Origin: Cristatella mucedo | Lineage: Eukaryota > Bryozoa > Phylactolaemata > Cristatellidae | Assembly: GCA_009760855.2 (NCBI GenBank) | Contig: WPIO01000030.1 | Location: 682,001-746,000 of the forward strand | DNA length: 64,000 nucleotides | Direction of reading: 5' to 3' | Shown here: positions 47,026 to 58,069 of the stretch, one piece after another | Layout: every line of letters starts with the position of its first letter | How positions within the stretch are numbered: position 1 is the stretch's first letter | Position numbers and translations under genes: made by a program | The notes under the pieces: model-generated | The model's input: the letters and a program-made list of their open reading frames with translations, nothing else | Told to the model about the DNA's origin: nothing | Database searches by the model: none

Positions 47026-47689
47026 GACGTGTCCAAACCCGTCTTAATCGCCACAATCGAAGGTCATTCAAAGCGAATGGACTAAAGAGGATGCTCTCTT
47101 TTCTTCCCGCAAGTCACCTAGTCGGACATGTTTGTTCTCAGAGGAATAAATGGTCTTGAACCTGACCACGTTTTGTCATGAACAGTGAACTCTTGAGCTC
47201 ACGTGCCCTAAGTGTGGTTTTTTGTAGGTGAGTGCTCTTGCTAAATCGTTTGCCAGCAAAATAGCTGGCGTTCTTGTACACTCTGAATCTTGCACATCCA
47301 CATCCTCTGCGACACGGCTAACCTTTTTTTAATCGCCCGTCGTCATTCTATTCACTCGAAACGCAAGCTTGGTGATAATGCTCACAAGCATTGTTAGTGA
47401 TAACGTTCGTAGTCGTCGGTGCCGATATCAGTGTATAAGCATCATCCGTCGATCACCCCAGCATCAAGTACGATTGTCCCTGCATCACCAAAGGTATTGC
47501 GTATTTGTTGAGCGAAGCGAGGCACTTGCTAATGGGCAGCGAACCGTCATAGTCAATCAGCGTTACTTTTCTTATATTGATAACGTTGGCATTTCTGTTA
47601 GGTACGGTAGACAAAACACAGGTGGCAGCCATTAGCACCAGTAATTGGTGGTTCTTGGTAAGGCTCGCATAGTGACTGCTTTATCCAGT

Positions 47690-47985
47690 TTTCTTTTCCA
47701 GTCTCTCGCTCTCTCCCTCTTTGTCTCTCTCTGCCTTTCTCTCTTGCTCTCTGTCTGTCTCTCTCTCTCTCTTTCTCTTCTTCTCTTTCTTCTCCCTGAC
47801 TAGTCTCTCTTTTACTCTCTCCGTGTCTCTGTCTCTCCCAGTCTCTCTCTGTTCCTCTCTCTCTCCTCCCTCCCACCCTTTCCTCACCTCCATCCTCTCT
47901 CCCTGTCTTTCACTGTGCCTCTGTCACTCTGTGAACTTGTCTCTTTTTCTCCGTCTCACTCTCAGTCTCTCTCTCATTCACTCCG
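47690..47985 (+). repeat. Pyrimidine (CTCT)-rich tract
   Basis: Nearly 300 bases of imperfect TCTC repeats. It has opposite strand bias to the GA tracts at 32480 and 50398 and lies just outside copy 3. Open frames across it on both strands are artefacts. Confidence 0.85.
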
Positions 47986-47989
47986 CTGG

Positions 47990-48573
47990 GACCGCTGAGC
48001 TCGATGTTTAGTAGCTCAAATTAATAGCAAGTTAATACCTATGAATCTGCTAGCAGGCTTAGCAGACGACTGGGATCATTACCCTCAGCTCGACCACACG
48101 TGGCATTGGCTTGGTCTGGCAGACCGCCTGAGAGTCGGCTTTTCGCTTCTCTGCTGCTGTCAACGAGTACACGGCGTACGAGTACATCCGTCCGAGCTGA
48201 ACGGACGCTGCTCTGTCCTCATTCTTCTTTTCACTCTCTGTACTCAAGCCATTGGGAGTAGCAGAATATTTTATCCGTAGTAACTAATCTATCGATCCTC
48301 CAACGATGTTGTAGTTTCGTTTAATTAATGGCACTGCCCCTAATCGTTGTACGAGTGGACTGTACACCCGATGTGGTATGCGGTCGTCAGGTGCTATTAC
48401 TGATTGTTCTGACAACGGGGTTGCATACACTCCGGTGAGCGAGGGGTGAAGATAGTCGGGATTCCCTCTTCTCCGTGTACTACGTGCCTAGTGAATAAAC
48501 AGGTGGTGGGAGTCATCGGTTTGCTTTCGGTGCTGTGTGCGACGGCAATATATCTAAAAGCCATTTCTGGTGG
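47990..48573. other. No gene seen
   Basis: Unassigned DNA between the pyrimidine tract and the left edge of copy 3. Confidence 0.4.
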
Positions 48574-48612
48574 CAGACTGTAGGCCTACAGTACATATAG
48601 GCCTACAGTCTG
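48574..48612. repeat. Perfect hairpin at the left edge of copy 3
   Basis: Arms 48574-48588 (CAGACTGTAGGCCTA) and 48598-48612 (TAGGCCTACAGTCTG) are exact inverted repeats of 15 bases around a 9-base loop. Similarity to copy 1 starts directly after it (GATCGTAGAGAGCAGCAGG against GATCGTCGAAAGCAGCAGG at ~10999). Confidence 0.9.
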
Positions 48613-48714
48613 CTGATCGTAGAGAGCAGCAGGAACGCCAGCTACAGGAACAAAGCTCAGAGCTAAAATTATTTTTAAGTGCATTCTCAGACTTTTGCAG
48701 CTACGGTCGCTGTT

Positions 48715-49090
48715 ACATGCTGCCACTAACTAACCTCGCATGCTGATCCAGTGCATGTCACCCTAACCATGTTACTTGTGCTTTTGTTAAATAAAAAAAA
48801 ATTCGTAGCTGCCTAAACAGCCTCCTTTTGTATAGCGACAGAAGAGCCCTTGTTGCTAGCACCACCGCTTGTAGTGGCGATAAAGTATCGCCCACCTCAG
48901 GAATCAAACTGACGACCTCGGGACCAAGGTCTTGAAAGCAACCACCTTACCCAGTGTGCCATTACGGCTCATTAAGCACGATACCTCTCAGTATTCGATC
49001 GTATTTCCTTTGCAGCAAATGTAAACCACCTAAACAGCGATTGATTTCTCTTACGACTCTTTATCAGGTATACCATTATTATTATTATGG
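48715..49090 (+). mobile_element. LINE-B 3' end interrupted by SINE-2
   Basis: Left half 48715-48785 (ACATGCTGCCACTAAC, CATGCTGATCCAGTGCATG, TCACCCTAACCATGTTA) and right half 48968-49090 (CTCATTAAGCACGATACC, TTTCCTTTGCAGCAAATG, CAGCGATTGATTTCTCTT, ending in ATT repeats) together make one LINE-B terminus. Copy 1 has the uninterrupted form. Confidence 0.8.
48786..48967 (-). mobile_element. SINE-2, full-length-like, minus strand
   Basis: On the reverse strand it starts with a tRNA-like head: A-box-like TGGCACACTGGGTAAGGTGG, then TTGGTCCCGAGGTCGTCAG and B-box-like GTTTGATTCC. The body is CACTACAAGCGGTGGTGCTA, CTCTTCTGTCGCTATACAAA, GGAGGCTGTTTAGGCAGCTA and a T-rich end. It inserted into a LINE-B end after the block duplicated. 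Confidence 0.78.
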
Positions 49091-50289
49091 TACTCCATTG
49101 CAACATACAGATTTCACCTATTTTTCACTGGTGATGAAACTGGCAGACGATTAAATTGCCAGCACGCTCAGGCAGACTGCCGTGCACAACGGACATTTTT
49201 GTTTGATTCGTGGCACCATGCTGGCCGTGGGGCCTTGCAGTTTCTTGAAGCAGCCCGGAGAAAATTTCGTTGAGATGTATACCTTTACGGTGGCTAGCAT
49301 ATTTACGGGCTCATGTTGCTTCTGCCCACAAACTCCCAACTCAGAACATCTGTGTAGTGCTTATGTTGGCCACCGAAGGGCCATACTGTCGGTTAGGCAC
49401 ATCTCTCACCAGAACCGCGATAATCTCCCGTCTGTGCTCCCTGCCCGATTAGCAGGCTGCTTTCCGCTATAGCCTTGCGATTAGCTAAGGTGAACAAGAT
49501 GGTTGCATTAGCCGTTACGTCACACCTCGTCCTCATGGAGCAAGAGAATAAATCTGGCCTGGGTCAAAGGCACATCCTGCAGATCACAGATGGGCACCGG
49601 CCCCTCCGTAGGCAATATCCTTCAGCTCTTCTGGTTGGCTGAGGACAATATCGGTCTGCCATTACCGGCCGAGTGCCCCTGATCTAGAATGATGCTCATA
49701 CAAATAAATACTACAAATATTCCCCTGAAGTTAAATTCAGCGTCATGAACACACACTTAGGAAACTGAGACAAGCGGCATTGTCGAGCTATCTGGTCAAA
49801 GCATAGTCATCGTAACGGCAAGGAAGTGTCAAGTTGCCCATGTTCCGAGGTTAAGTTCAGCTGAATTCCGGAGCAGGGGTGCTTCTTCTTGCCTGGCTCG
49901 AGGTGCACGTCAGATACGTTCCGAAGCACACCACGGACCTCAATTCCAACGCCATGGCCCTCGCAGGTCACCGCGCCCTCGAGCCACTTGGTTTTGCAAC
50001 GATTATCAAGTGCATTATTATTATTATTATCATTATTATTATTAACGCCTAGTTGCGTCGCAAAGACTTGCTGGCCGACTGCGTATTTAAAGGTCCACGA
50101 TCTGAATCGTTTGTGCCCAGACGAGAGGGCTTGTTTGCTCGTAGGAGGTTAGCCACCAGCTGGGCACCGATTCTTTGTCCAGTAGTGCGATTGCCTAAAG
50201 AACGGTACCAGTCTCCCATCACCGGCCGAGTGCTGGCGTGCATGTGATATAAAATCGTGCACATACAAGGAATACAAAGTAAACTCGTG

Positions 50290-50395
50290 AAGCAAATTGG
50301 AGAGAGAAACACAAACAAATAGAGAATTTTACTGATCTTGATTCGCAAGCGCACATTGTTGCTGCGCCCCTAGTTCAGCTTTATTATAGGAAAGA
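50290..50395 (+). repeat. Repeat R fragment
   Basis: GAGAATTTTACTGATCTTGA, TTCGCAAGCGCACA and CTAGTTCAGCTTTATTAT correspond to 6620-6690 of repeat R. The GA tract begins immediately after. In copy 2, TTAGCTCAACCAGACG stands in the same place before its GA tract. Confidence 0.55.
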
Positions 50396-50397
50396 GG

Positions 50398-50414
50398 TAG
50401 AGATAGGGAGAGAG

Positions 50415-50501
<87 letters not shown>

Positions 50502-50572
50502 GAGAGAGGGAGAGAGAGAAAGGAGAGAGTGAGAGATACAGCGAGAGAGAGACAGAGAGAGACAGAGAGAGG

Positions 50573-50613
<41 letters not shown>

Positions 50614-50672
50614 GGACAGAGAGAGAAAGAGAGAGTGAGAAAGAGGGAGAAGAGAGAGAGAGAGAGAAGTCT
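50398..50672 (+). repeat. Purine (GA)n tract, copy 3
   Basis: About 275 bases, the first ~90 almost pure (GA)n. Orthologous in position to 32480-32935 in copy 2; copy 1 has no such tract near 12700. Confidence 0.88.
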
Positions 50673-52249
50673 AAATTTGCTAGGAACGCCAATGTATATT
50701 ACGAAGTGTCAGAGAAGGACTGAGTCGCTAGTAGTAAGGGCCGGCGAGCAGTCCAAATCTGCAGATAAGCTAGTAGCCATCAACTATTAGATGTCCATCA
50801 CAGTTAGGCAATCAGATAGGCCAGCTGTTCTCAACCTTCCTATAGCTGCTACCCTTTACTGGAGTTTTTCATTTTGTGGCAACCCCCAACCATCAAGTTA
50901 ATTCGTGCAAAATGTGTAAACACGTGTTTTCTGATGGTCTTATGTGACCCCTGTGAAATGGTGGTTTGACCCCTAAAGGGTTCACGATCAAGAAGTTGAG
51001 AACAGCTGACTTAGGCTGTCCTCCAGCGCCGAACATGTAGGTGCTGCAAGGTGAATTCCAATATTCACCAAATTTAAGAAGCTAGGCCATGCTCAGTCGT
51101 CTTCCTCGTCAGACATAGAAAGGGGCTCCGAGCTCAGCTGAATTAAAAAAAACACACGTAACTGAGCAAGATTTGATCGTGTGTCAACTTGACATTTCAC
51201 TGAGGGTGGCGTTTGCTATAGTAATTTTCCGGCTATCTCCATCTCAATGTCGGTTATTTCCCTCACAGCAACTTTAATAGCTTAATGCTTTTTGCCAGTG
51301 ACCGTGGAATTTTTCACAGTGTGCTATCCTTAATAAACGTTCATGTCTTGCCGATCCTAAGCTCTTCTGTACGCAGACCATAAGCTTATTAGCTCCTGAG
51401 TACGGTGCATAACATTTTCTAGCTTAAAGCCCAAGTAGTCCCACAGGCGTTGTGGAGCTAGGCACGTCGATTCACAACGCTACGTTTTCACCTAGCTGAG
51501 CTAGTAAACTGTATGTTTCAGCTAAGAAATGCCGTACCAGTTCACACTTCATGGAGTGTCTCCGAAAGACGGTCTTTAAGGCTTTGAAGCTATTAAAGGC
51601 CACTTAACGCAGCCCCTTCAATAAATCTCCCACTGTCTGCAGGGCGACTCGAAAGCTTATCTTTTCAAGCCAATGGCTTCTGAAAAAACACGCGGAATTA
51701 CATAGTTTCGATGATGAAGACTTCCTTAGACGTTTTGGATCTTCATTCTTGAACTCCAGCAATCGAACTGAGCGTCCAATACGTGATGTTTTAATTGATG
51801 AAGATGTTCGGCTGAGCATGCTCATGCTTCAGTCTACTAACTAAATCTAAGGCATTCATTCTGCTGACCCTTCTCTCACTGGGTACGAGGCCTAATCGGT
51901 GGAATGCAAGTCCTAGTATTTCTACATCAGATTACTTTGCTTACACCGCCTAACGTTGCATCTCCGGAAGAAGGACTGTTCAGCATTTCTGACCGGGCTA
52001 AGAAGGAGCGAACGTCTTACTGCTAATTTACCTTTCGGTTAGGGTGGTCCAAGGCAGTACACTGCATGACAGCTAACGGAGCGCCCGACAAAATGTGCGT
52101 TCGTGCAAGACATGGTGTAGGCGGCAATGGTGTGCGCATTAGAATCAGAAAATGTTTCTTTTTCTCTGCATCCTTAACGAGAAGGAGCCGTCGGCTAAGC
52201 CTGGCCAGACAGTTACTCTAAAAACCTGCACGGTTCTCACAGCGTTCTC

Positions 52250-52421
52250 GGTAAGGCGGTTGCTTTTCACGACCTCGACCCCCGAGGTCGTGAGCTCGAA
52301 TCCTACAGAGGGCGATCCTTTATCCCCACTGCAAGCGGTGGTGATAGCCGTAAAGGCTCTTCTGTCGCTATATAAAAAGAGGCTGTTAAATCAGCTAGCT
52401 TTATTATTATTTTATTATTAT
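52250..52421 (+). mobile_element. SINE-2 in copy 3
   Basis: Head GGTAAGGCGGTTGCTTTTCA, inverted repeat TCACGACCTCG ... CGAGGTCGTGA, B-box-like GCTCGAATCC, body CACTGCAAGCGGTGGTGATA, CTCTTCTGTCGCTATATAAA, GAGGCTGTTAAATCAGCTAG, and an ATT-rich tail. It splits the segment that is continuous in copy 1 (AGCATTCTCACCGTCTC, ~13560) and copy 2 (AGCATTCTCTCAGTCCC, ~35040), giving two empty sites. Confidence 0.8.
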
Positions 52422-53504
52422 TCTTTCCGTCCCATACGTTGAGAACTATGTGCTTATACTTGCTGTGAATGCCGATATTGCAACTATGCATACAGGCTTC
52501 TTATTAATTTTGCATAAAGTTTCATAAGAAACGCTTGGTTTTCCGAAATTCCTGTACAATTATTTACTGTCAATACTTTTGTATCGTAGCAAGTTCATAA
52601 ATATCAATGCTTGGTCGACTAACCATTGGCTGTAATTGCTGCAAGAACCAAGCTATCACGTAATAACCAAAATATCAAGGCTGCCCAATGCCTTGGCAGT
52701 AGCCTGTCCATGTTATACAGTGTTATGTAGAGGCCCCACAAAAATCTGAATAATGGGCAATAAAAGCACTCGGTGAAGCAGAAGACCGAAACGTCAACGT
52801 GGTGATCAAGCTTTACATAGGGCTAGGCCTTCTGTCGTAACCTGGGTTGAGCTTAATTAATAAAACGTCCAGTGGCGACAGCAGAACCAGTATTGGCGCT
52901 CGTCGCTTTGATAAGAAATCGCCGACTGGTAACAGAGTTCTTGTTACCATAACGAAACTTCCGGCAAGCTGACCTCTATGAAGGGCTGTTCACCTGTTCC
53001 ACCAATCAGCATGCAAGTCTTTTTGGTGCACACTGCTTTCGGCAGTCATTACTCGGACATTATTTCTCTGGTCGATTCCGACCCTCAATTTTGCAGCACG
53101 GTTTAGGACAGCCATTGGTAAGCAACATCGAGCCTAGCAGCAGAAACTTTCTGCTTTCGCCCTGGTCAGCGTTTTTTGCTGGTGAGAGGTGCACTTGGCT
53201 CCAACATAACGCGGTCTTGCAGGTAATTGGCGGTCCGTCTTAGGTAAGCAAAACGATGCCGTCAATTTGCAGCTGGTACATTTCTCATCACGGTTTAAGG
53301 ATGGGCAAGTGACCGCTTCTAGAATTGGCTACTGCGACACTGGGCAGTGCAAGCAGCACCATGTCTTTAATTTTGCCGTGGCTTCCTTCAGCCTTTACCG
53401 GAGGAAGGTGCCAGAATAGATGTGAGCAGCATGCATCTGTGCGGCAGTCCAATTTCGACTTTTAAGATCATCCATTAAATTCTTGATGCAACTTTTCCAT
53501 ATTT

Positions 53505-54150
53505 TCATCTACTGGAAACTGCAGAAGTCTTGTGATACCACGGTAGCTTTGGAATGCCTTCGCTACTGTACCGCCAGGGATAACTGCGGCATGCAGGAAT
53601 GTATTCGAGACAAGAGTATGTATTCGGGGCAAGAGACGCCCTATAGTGATTAGCGTCTTGAATGACTTGCCGCAGCCTGGGCTTATCGCTTTCTGCGTGG
53701 CTTGGTTCTCGTCGCTGAACCGCATTCTGAGCTGTTTTTACACATGCTACTTGGTGCTGTCTGATTGAATGCCCCACAGAACTGCTAAGGTCGTCGTGCC
53801 TGGGTGGCAGCTCTCGAGTTTTCATGTTTGCCACAGCTTAGACTGGTAAGGCTCCTGCCTGCGGTAGACTTGCTGACTCTGGTCCGTGGGAGAAAGCAGC
53901 ACTGGTCTGAAGCTGCTCCCCTGTTATGCAACTCAGCAGCAACCAGTGGACTTTGCTCTGGTGCTGCAACTCTCCTTACACCGACCCCATGGCTCAACTT
54001 TGTTCGTGACTGTGCATGCTTTTTACATTTTACTTTGGTCGAGCATTGGCCGAAGCTACGGCCAACGTGGCTGGCATTTATCCGTGCGTTCAGTTCTGGC
54101 TTCTGATAGGCTGGGTCCACGTAGAGCCACGGGATACACTTAGCAGGCAA
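53505..54150 (-). other. Minus-strand frames shared with copy 1
   Basis: Two overlapping minus frames (53785-54150 and 53505-53834) correspond to the single 151-codon minus frame at 14824-15279 in copy 1. Shared segments include KKHAQSRTK, GVRRVAAPEQ and LVAAELH, then ANMK and DLSSSVG after a frame change. Plus-strand frames through the same DNA are shared too (CNSAATSG, CSGAATLLTP). Conservation on both strands is expected from duplication alone, so coding is unproven. Confidence 0.2.
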
Positions 54151-56098
54151 GATTAAAGCTCATTGGCTTCGAACGTACGTAGGTAACCTCAAGTTTGCAT
54201 CATGTAAAGATGACATGGACATTAACGGTTCATTTAAATTTACCACTTATCATTTGTACGTTTTGTTACTAATTAAAAAGGATTTGCATGCTGTGGTTGA
54301 CACCGTACACCTTGTGTTATTCTGTGCTATGTAATATATTTCTCTGAGCGAAGAACATTGCCTTGTGCTAAATGTACACGCGTTAGAAATACATTCCTAT
54401 TCAGTCACTTTGGGCAAACGTATTGTAACTGACAGAGCATGGCACAAATAATTGTTTAAAAAATTTGGCCTTTAGTTCTAAAGCATTCAACAATGAAATA
54501 GGTTTCGGATCAAATGGACCACTGATTATGTCCCTATGTTCCTTAGCCGGTCAGTACGGAACTTTGAAATACCATTTGGGACTCCAACCTCTTCTCGCAA
54601 GGTGCTTCTTTATGCCATGGTGCTGCTGACACTGCCTCTCACTGTTCATTCATATGTAAACTGAATTTATTGATTGCGATACATGGCGATCAGCAACTTC
54701 ACTAGATTTGAAGAAAACCGAGCTAATCAATGGTTAATCTGTAAAGTTAAGCCCTCTCTTGATCCGACCTGCAGGAATTAAGTCAAGCTATCATTAAATC
54801 AGGGAAATTTCTAAGAAACTGACCATATACGTTTAAGTGTAACATGAAGGTTATGGAAAATTAGCATTACTTCAACGATAAAGATACTTATGATTGCATA
54901 GACAATACGATAAGTAGCTAGGTTAGCATGCTGTGAATCGATAGTAAAATGGTTCTGAAGATTTGAGATAGACAAAGTTATAGTGAAGGTCAAGCCCTCG
55001 TGATGAGGATTAAATCATGTGTCGTAAGTGGTTTCGGTTGACCAACCGCTGGAAAATCGGTTTTTTGGGGGTGATCGCAAAATTTTAGCCAGAGGTCGCG
55101 ATGAGCATTAAATCCGTGCAAAAACGTGCCCGTTTTGGCTTGGGTAGCGTTGTGTCTCGAGTCTTATTTTTATTTAATACGCCATGATTTTTGCATATAA
55201 CTGTGCCAGCTCTCAAAGATACCCAAAGTAAGCTGAATTTTGAAAAGTAGCAGCCACAAGTGTCTGCACATGTTCTTGCACATTGTCTTAATTTGGACAA
55301 GCAGTGTGCTGACGTCTTTATCCAGATGTTTCTTGTTAAGTTTTCTACTCGCAGGCTTTCTCGACTACAAGAAGTACATGCCTCACGTTCAATCTCGCAA
55401 TTCCTTATTATACATTCTAAATCTAAGCTTATGCAATTGTGAAGATCGCCACTTTGATTCAGCATTTCAGAGCTGAGCAAGCTGTAAGTAGCCAGCATGG
55501 TGGTAATATGCATGAAGTCGAAACCTGCGTGGCTATTACCCTAAAACTTACCAAAAATATGCAAATGCTTGCATATTTGTCCACCTATGCAGCAGTCATT
55601 TAATCTCAACACTTTGATAAATTCCTTAGGCACTGCAAGCACTTAATATCCAAACATTTGGAGCAACTTCAGTGAAAGAGCCGCCTGGCTGAATTTCTGG
55701 GATTTGTTGACTTCCCTAGCAGTTGCACTTCTCAAAATCCGAAGAAGATTTGTGGCTTTTTTGGTCGACCCAGCCTGAACTAAATTACAATGGTCCAACC
55801 GAGACAAAACATCACTGGCGTAGTATGATTAGAAGAGCAGTCTCGTAGTCCAGCTGCAAGGTGGGGAAAGCCTATGAAAACGAATTTACTTCTACCATCG
55901 TGTAGCTTGTGTAATTCCTGCTGCCAACGACAGGCTGTATGTGTGACGGCTGTTCTAATTGAGGCCGTGATAATTTCGATGAGCAACCTCGTCCACAACG
56001 CCAGCTTGTTTCAAGAGCAGTCTATCTCCATGTGGTCATCGGTGCTCACAGCAGCTGTCGATCTTTTTAAGTAGGCTGTCTTTGTTTCTTTTGCTCAG

Positions 56099-56299
56099 AT
56101 TCTGTGGATGCACGGATTATAGTGCACCTTGTGCAACATCAACCGGAGAAACTTTAGCTTGCAGCTGCCACCCGTTGCATTAATGCAGTTGCTGTTGGCG
56201 AAAAGCAGATACACCAAGTCGTCAGTCATCGTGGCAGTAATTCAAACGCGCCTGCTGTCTTTAAAAGTTTTAGGATTAGGAAGACATCTGAACTACTCG
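56099..56299 (+). pseudogene. Disabled 201-bp exon, copy 3
   Basis: Counterpart of 18999-19199 with the same length, an identical TTTTGCTCAG acceptor and a stronger donor G/GTAAGC. The frame is kept throughout (GEKQIHQVVSH is shared) except for TAG at 56155-56157, where copy 1 has CAG. With splice sites and frame preserved, inactivation looks recent relative to the duplication. Confidence 0.65.
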
Positions 56300-56309
56300 G
56301 TAAGCAAGA

Positions 56310-56317
56310 GCTCTTTT

Positions 56318-56376
<59 letters not shown>

Positions 56377-56720
56377 CTCTCTACCTCTCTCTCTCTCTCA
56401 TGTAGAGCTATTTTTTGAACTTCTCGCCACCGGGATTAAGGTAAGCACCTGCTACAACGATGGCTAAGGAGCTTACTTTACATGACCAAGATTTGAACCT
56501 TTCGGCTTATATAAAGCACCTGCTTAGAGATTTAGTTACCTCAGCATGTTATGCAAATCTAATATGTCGGTTGGGCGCACTCACGGAAATATCACGCAGT
56601 CACACACGAACGGACGCTGATACATACATGCAAGGACCCACTAAGACACACAGACTGTTACATTTGCAGACACACACACAGACACATACACAGACTCACA
56701 CATGTACACACACGTTTATA
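56310..56720 (+). repeat. CT and CA tracts, copy 3
   Basis: CT-rich tract at 56310-56400 directly after the exon donor, and an interrupted CA/CAGA-type tract at ~56605-56720. Both are in the same order as in copy 1. Confidence 0.85.
56418..56560 (+). mobile_element. Old SINE-1 relic, copy 3
   Basis: CACCGGGATTAAGGTAAGC and AAGATTTGAACCTTTCGGC match the head, and AAAGCACCTGCTTAGAGATT the tail, of SINE-1. Same position as 19266-19410 in copy 1. Confidence 0.5.
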
Positions 56721-57125
56721 CGTTCCGATGCATCTTGTGGCTTTGCCTAGAGGCCCAATTTGGTATCGCATCTAATGGATCTTAGCAACGTGATTCGGCT
56801 GTATACCATTTACTTTTCCTTGAACACGGTCGGTAGCTTGCGGCAACCGCTATGGCTTGGCCGATCGATTCCAAGCACATCATTTAGCTTAAAGTTTCTG
56901 CTTTTTAAAAGAGAAGTCGTGATATTGATCTAAGTGAATATGTCTGCTAACGTCTTTTATGCTGTAAAACCGACCAATGATTGCACATTGCTAAAGTGGC
57001 GGCATAGGTGCATAGCTGTTTGTGATTAGTCAATAAAAGGCAGACCACTTTATATCGAGAAGAGGAAGTTCACATTACCCTTGCGTCCTGCTGCCTTGGT
57101 TTCTAAGGAAAGTACTTCGTTGCAG

Positions 57126-57228
57126 GGCGCCAGTGTTCTAGCTGCATTATGCGGTCCAAAAATCGTGGGTTGTTGAAAGGCACATCGGTATAGTTCACGG
57201 AAGTCCTGCCGGAGCTCGCATTTTGGAG
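57126..57228 (+). pseudogene. Frameshifted finger exon, copy 3
   Basis: Counterpart of 20138-20244, 103 bp against 107. Acceptor TTGCAG and donor GAG/GTAAGT are kept. Loss of one codon near the start and one further base between the Cys pair (QCSSC) and the His pair puts the histidine half (RHIGIVH) in another frame. A stop at 57190-57192 follows in the entry frame. Confidence 0.65.
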
Positions 57229-57469
57229 GTAAGTCGTTTGAGTGCCTCGCTGCTCTGTGCAAATACTTGCAGGTACATCGTATTTTACAATGTGCTGTCG
57301 TTGCATACTCTCAACTTAAGTAATGAGATCATATCATGCTGCATCTGCCCAAGCCAACTATACGTTCAGCCTACCAGCTTGGGTCTATGCATTTGTAGCC
57401 AGCATTGAATTGGATGCGCACGAAGCGTTTGTTTGCTTTCACCTTTATTGCGTTTGCTTTTATCCGCAG

Positions 57470-57609
57470 CTCTTTTTTCACCTGGAGCTTTTGATGGACA
57501 GCTTGACCAAAAGCTGTTTTCACGTGCAGTGGCTTCGCATGCTCTTGCAGCACCTGCTCCTAGATGGGCAACGGCTACTGTTGTGTGGACAATGACTGCT
57601 CCCGCACGG
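57470..57609 (+). pseudogene. Linker exon remnant, copy 3
   Basis: Counterpart of 20488-20628, 140 bp against 141. Acceptor TTATCCGCAG and a GTAA donor are present. The SPGAFDGQLDQK frame is offset by one base from the phase-0 entry used in copy 1, so it would not be read in frame. Confidence 0.5.
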
Positions 57610-58069
57610 GTAAAGGTTGCTCCTGTACCATCATCTCATTTTACTGCAGCAGCTGCAATAGCAGCAGCTGTTTTTGCTCTTGCCTAAGGCTGCACCGGTA
57701 GCATCTGCACCTTCATTGTGTGGTAAGGCTTCCTGTGTACTTAAACCGGCTTCTCTCCAATCCACAGTTTGCTTCGTTGTTAAGATGGCTTCAAAAAACA
57801 CATGCGATTCTCTAAGCGTCCATTCACGCATAATTCTGTCTGTCTAATACTTGACAAGTAACTCTTTAAATAGAGCATTTAGGGCTATTTTACTAGCAAG
57901 CACAGTGGGCATGCTTTTTTGAAGTGTCCATTCACTTATTCTGAAGATGGAGCTCATTGTTTCTCACTGGTGGATATTTTGCGTCGAGGATAAGTCTTTG
58001 AGTAGCTAAAGTACCCACCGTACACTTGGATTTGCTACGAGAATCGGACTCAATAGAATTTATATCTGC

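Larger units (their letters stand above)
48613..58065 (+). repeat. Segmental duplication, copy 3
   Basis: Collinear with copy 1 for most of its length (anchors listed under copy 1). It lacks the equivalent of about 16650-18410 of copy 1, gained SINE-2 at 48786-48967 and 52250-52421, has the GA tract absent from copy 1, and repeats part of itself (49440-49750 resembles 50130-50280). The zinc-finger exons inside are disabled. An (ATT)n microsatellite lies at 50010-50042. Confidence 0.85.

Noticed and set aside
47598-48011. Arg/Glu-rich minus-strand and Ser/Leu-rich plus-strand frames
   Set aside because: Low-complexity translations of the CTCT tract.
50384-50723. Ser/Leu-rich minus-strand and Arg/Glu-rich plus-strand frames
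   Set aside because: Low-complexity translations of the (GA)n tract.
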